DNA of 5,703 bases from Flavobacteriales bacterium UBA6049 (lineage in GTDB: Bacteria; Bacteroidota; Bacteroidia; Flavobacteriales_G; Salibacteraceae): NCBI GenBank assembly GCA_002429085.1, contig DIYR01000053.1, positions 1-5,703 on the forward strand. Reading direction: 5' to 3'. Made by a program: the position numbers and the translations under genes. Positions 5,207 through 5,703 of the stretch are shown here, in pieces (position 1 is the stretch's first letter; every line of letters starts with the position of its first letter). The notes below the pieces were generated by a model. That model ran no database searches, had not been told where the DNA came from, and saw only the letters and a list, made by a program, of their open reading frames with translations.

Positions 5207-5703
5207 ATGTTTCTAACAATTCTTGGGGTAGTTCTTATTGTCGTTGGAGTAGTTTTATTTTTAATAAGTATCTCGGTGTGGAGGGATGGAAAGAAGTCTA
5301 AGAATAAAGCGAAAAATATCAAAGCGTATGAAACCTCGAGTGTAGCCGATATTGTAGATATATACCAACAATTGGGGGAGGGTTTAGACGGACAGTATAT
5401 AGGAAACATTGTAGAACTTTCTGGGGTTATAAAATCTGAGTCTCCTTTGAAAGCAGAACACAGTGGGCAAGAGGTGGTGTATTATCGCGCAAGCGTTCAA
5501 CATGAGTACGAAGAATCCAGCATTGTTAAAGAACGTGATAGTAAAGGAAACGAAACAGAGAAAGAGCTAATAACGGCTAACACAGAAATGGTCTCTAGCA
5601 ACGAAAAGTATGCTCATAGCTATTTGGAAGACAGTAGTGGTGCTAAAATACTAATTGACTTAAAGGATAGTCAAAAACATATAGAAACATCAGTAGACGA
5701 ATA
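5207..5703 (+). CDS. GIDE-domain membrane protein, copy 2 (3' truncated by window end)
   Basis: The frame is open from the ATG at 5207 to the window edge, giving 165 codons plus two bases, so the gene is partial. The order is as in copy 1: TM1 (about 2-23), a strongly basic stretch (R26, K29, K30, K32, K34, K36) and the GIDE domain. From NIK at residue 37 the first 66 aligned residues share about 45 identities with copy 1 by my hand count, including DIY, VELSG, SPL, AEHSGQ, VVYYRA and HEYE. The visible part stops just before the YRYIEEIIPL block, so TM2 and the C-terminus are expected downstream. The basic flank again puts the domain on the cytoplasmic side. The start is preceded by an A-rich stretch rather than a Shine-Dalgarno sequence, as for the neighbours. 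The two copies may form a hetero-oligomer or be expressed under different conditions, given the gap and candidate promoters before this one. No RING is visible in this part. Confidence 0.85.
   Translation, partial: MFLTILGVVLIVVGVVLFLISISVWRDGKKSKNKAKNIKAYETSSVADIVDIYQQLGEGLDGQYIGNIVELSGVIKSESPLKAEHSGQEVVYYRASVQHEYEESSIVKERDSKGNETEKELITANTEMVSSNEKYAHSYLEDSSGAKILIDLKDSQKHIETSVDE

Noticed and set aside
1..5703. CRISPR array, tRNA, rRNA, insertion sequence or prophage genes
   Set aside because: No regularly spaced repeats, no RNA gene signature, no transposase-like protein and no terminal inverted repeats were seen.

Overview
The window looks like chromosomal DNA of a Bacteroidota bacterium, probably of the Cytophagales. 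A marine gliding genus such as Microscilla would fit, but that is only a guess. The grounds are a C-terminal type IX secretion (T9SS) sorting domain with a YPNP motif, Bacteroidota-style TAnnTTTG promoter boxes, almost no Shine-Dalgarno sequences, and an ECF-like sigma fragment of Bacteroidota flavour. All recognised genes lie on the plus strand.

Left part (1-1824): the last ten codons of an upstream gene, its terminator, then a secreted alpha/beta-hydrolase (carboxylesterase-like) with a PKD-like domain and a T9SS sorting tail, followed by its own terminator. The truncated upstream gene ends in the same peptide (LHKTFLKD) and its 3' flank and terminator are homologous, so the two are tandem duplicates. 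The esterase has no in-frame ATG before its signal peptide. The first in-frame ATG (395) lies inside the catalytic domain, so the true start is non-ATG or the 5' end carries a frameshift.

Middle (1825-2380): a 202-base leader region and a 92-residue protein that resembles sigma-70 region 2 only, with no region 4, closed by a strong intrinsic terminator.

Right part (2381-5703): a long AT-rich leader (424 bases) and then three genes reading together: a PspA/IM30 protein, a YbjN-like (type III secretion chaperone fold) protein and a RING-less GIDE (MUL1-like) membrane protein. After a 408-base gap with candidate promoters comes a second, homologous GIDE gene that runs off the window. The likely theme is envelope stress or membrane maintenance. 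PspA would coat the cytoplasmic face of the inner membrane. The GIDE proteins would be its membrane partners, and the positive-inside rule places their soluble domain on the same side as PspA. The YbjN-like protein may act as a chaperone or adaptor. The usual proteobacterial partners (PspB, PspC, the activator PspF, a sigma-54 promoter) are not seen here. This PspA-YbjN-GIDE-GIDE cluster is the best candidate for an under-described system.
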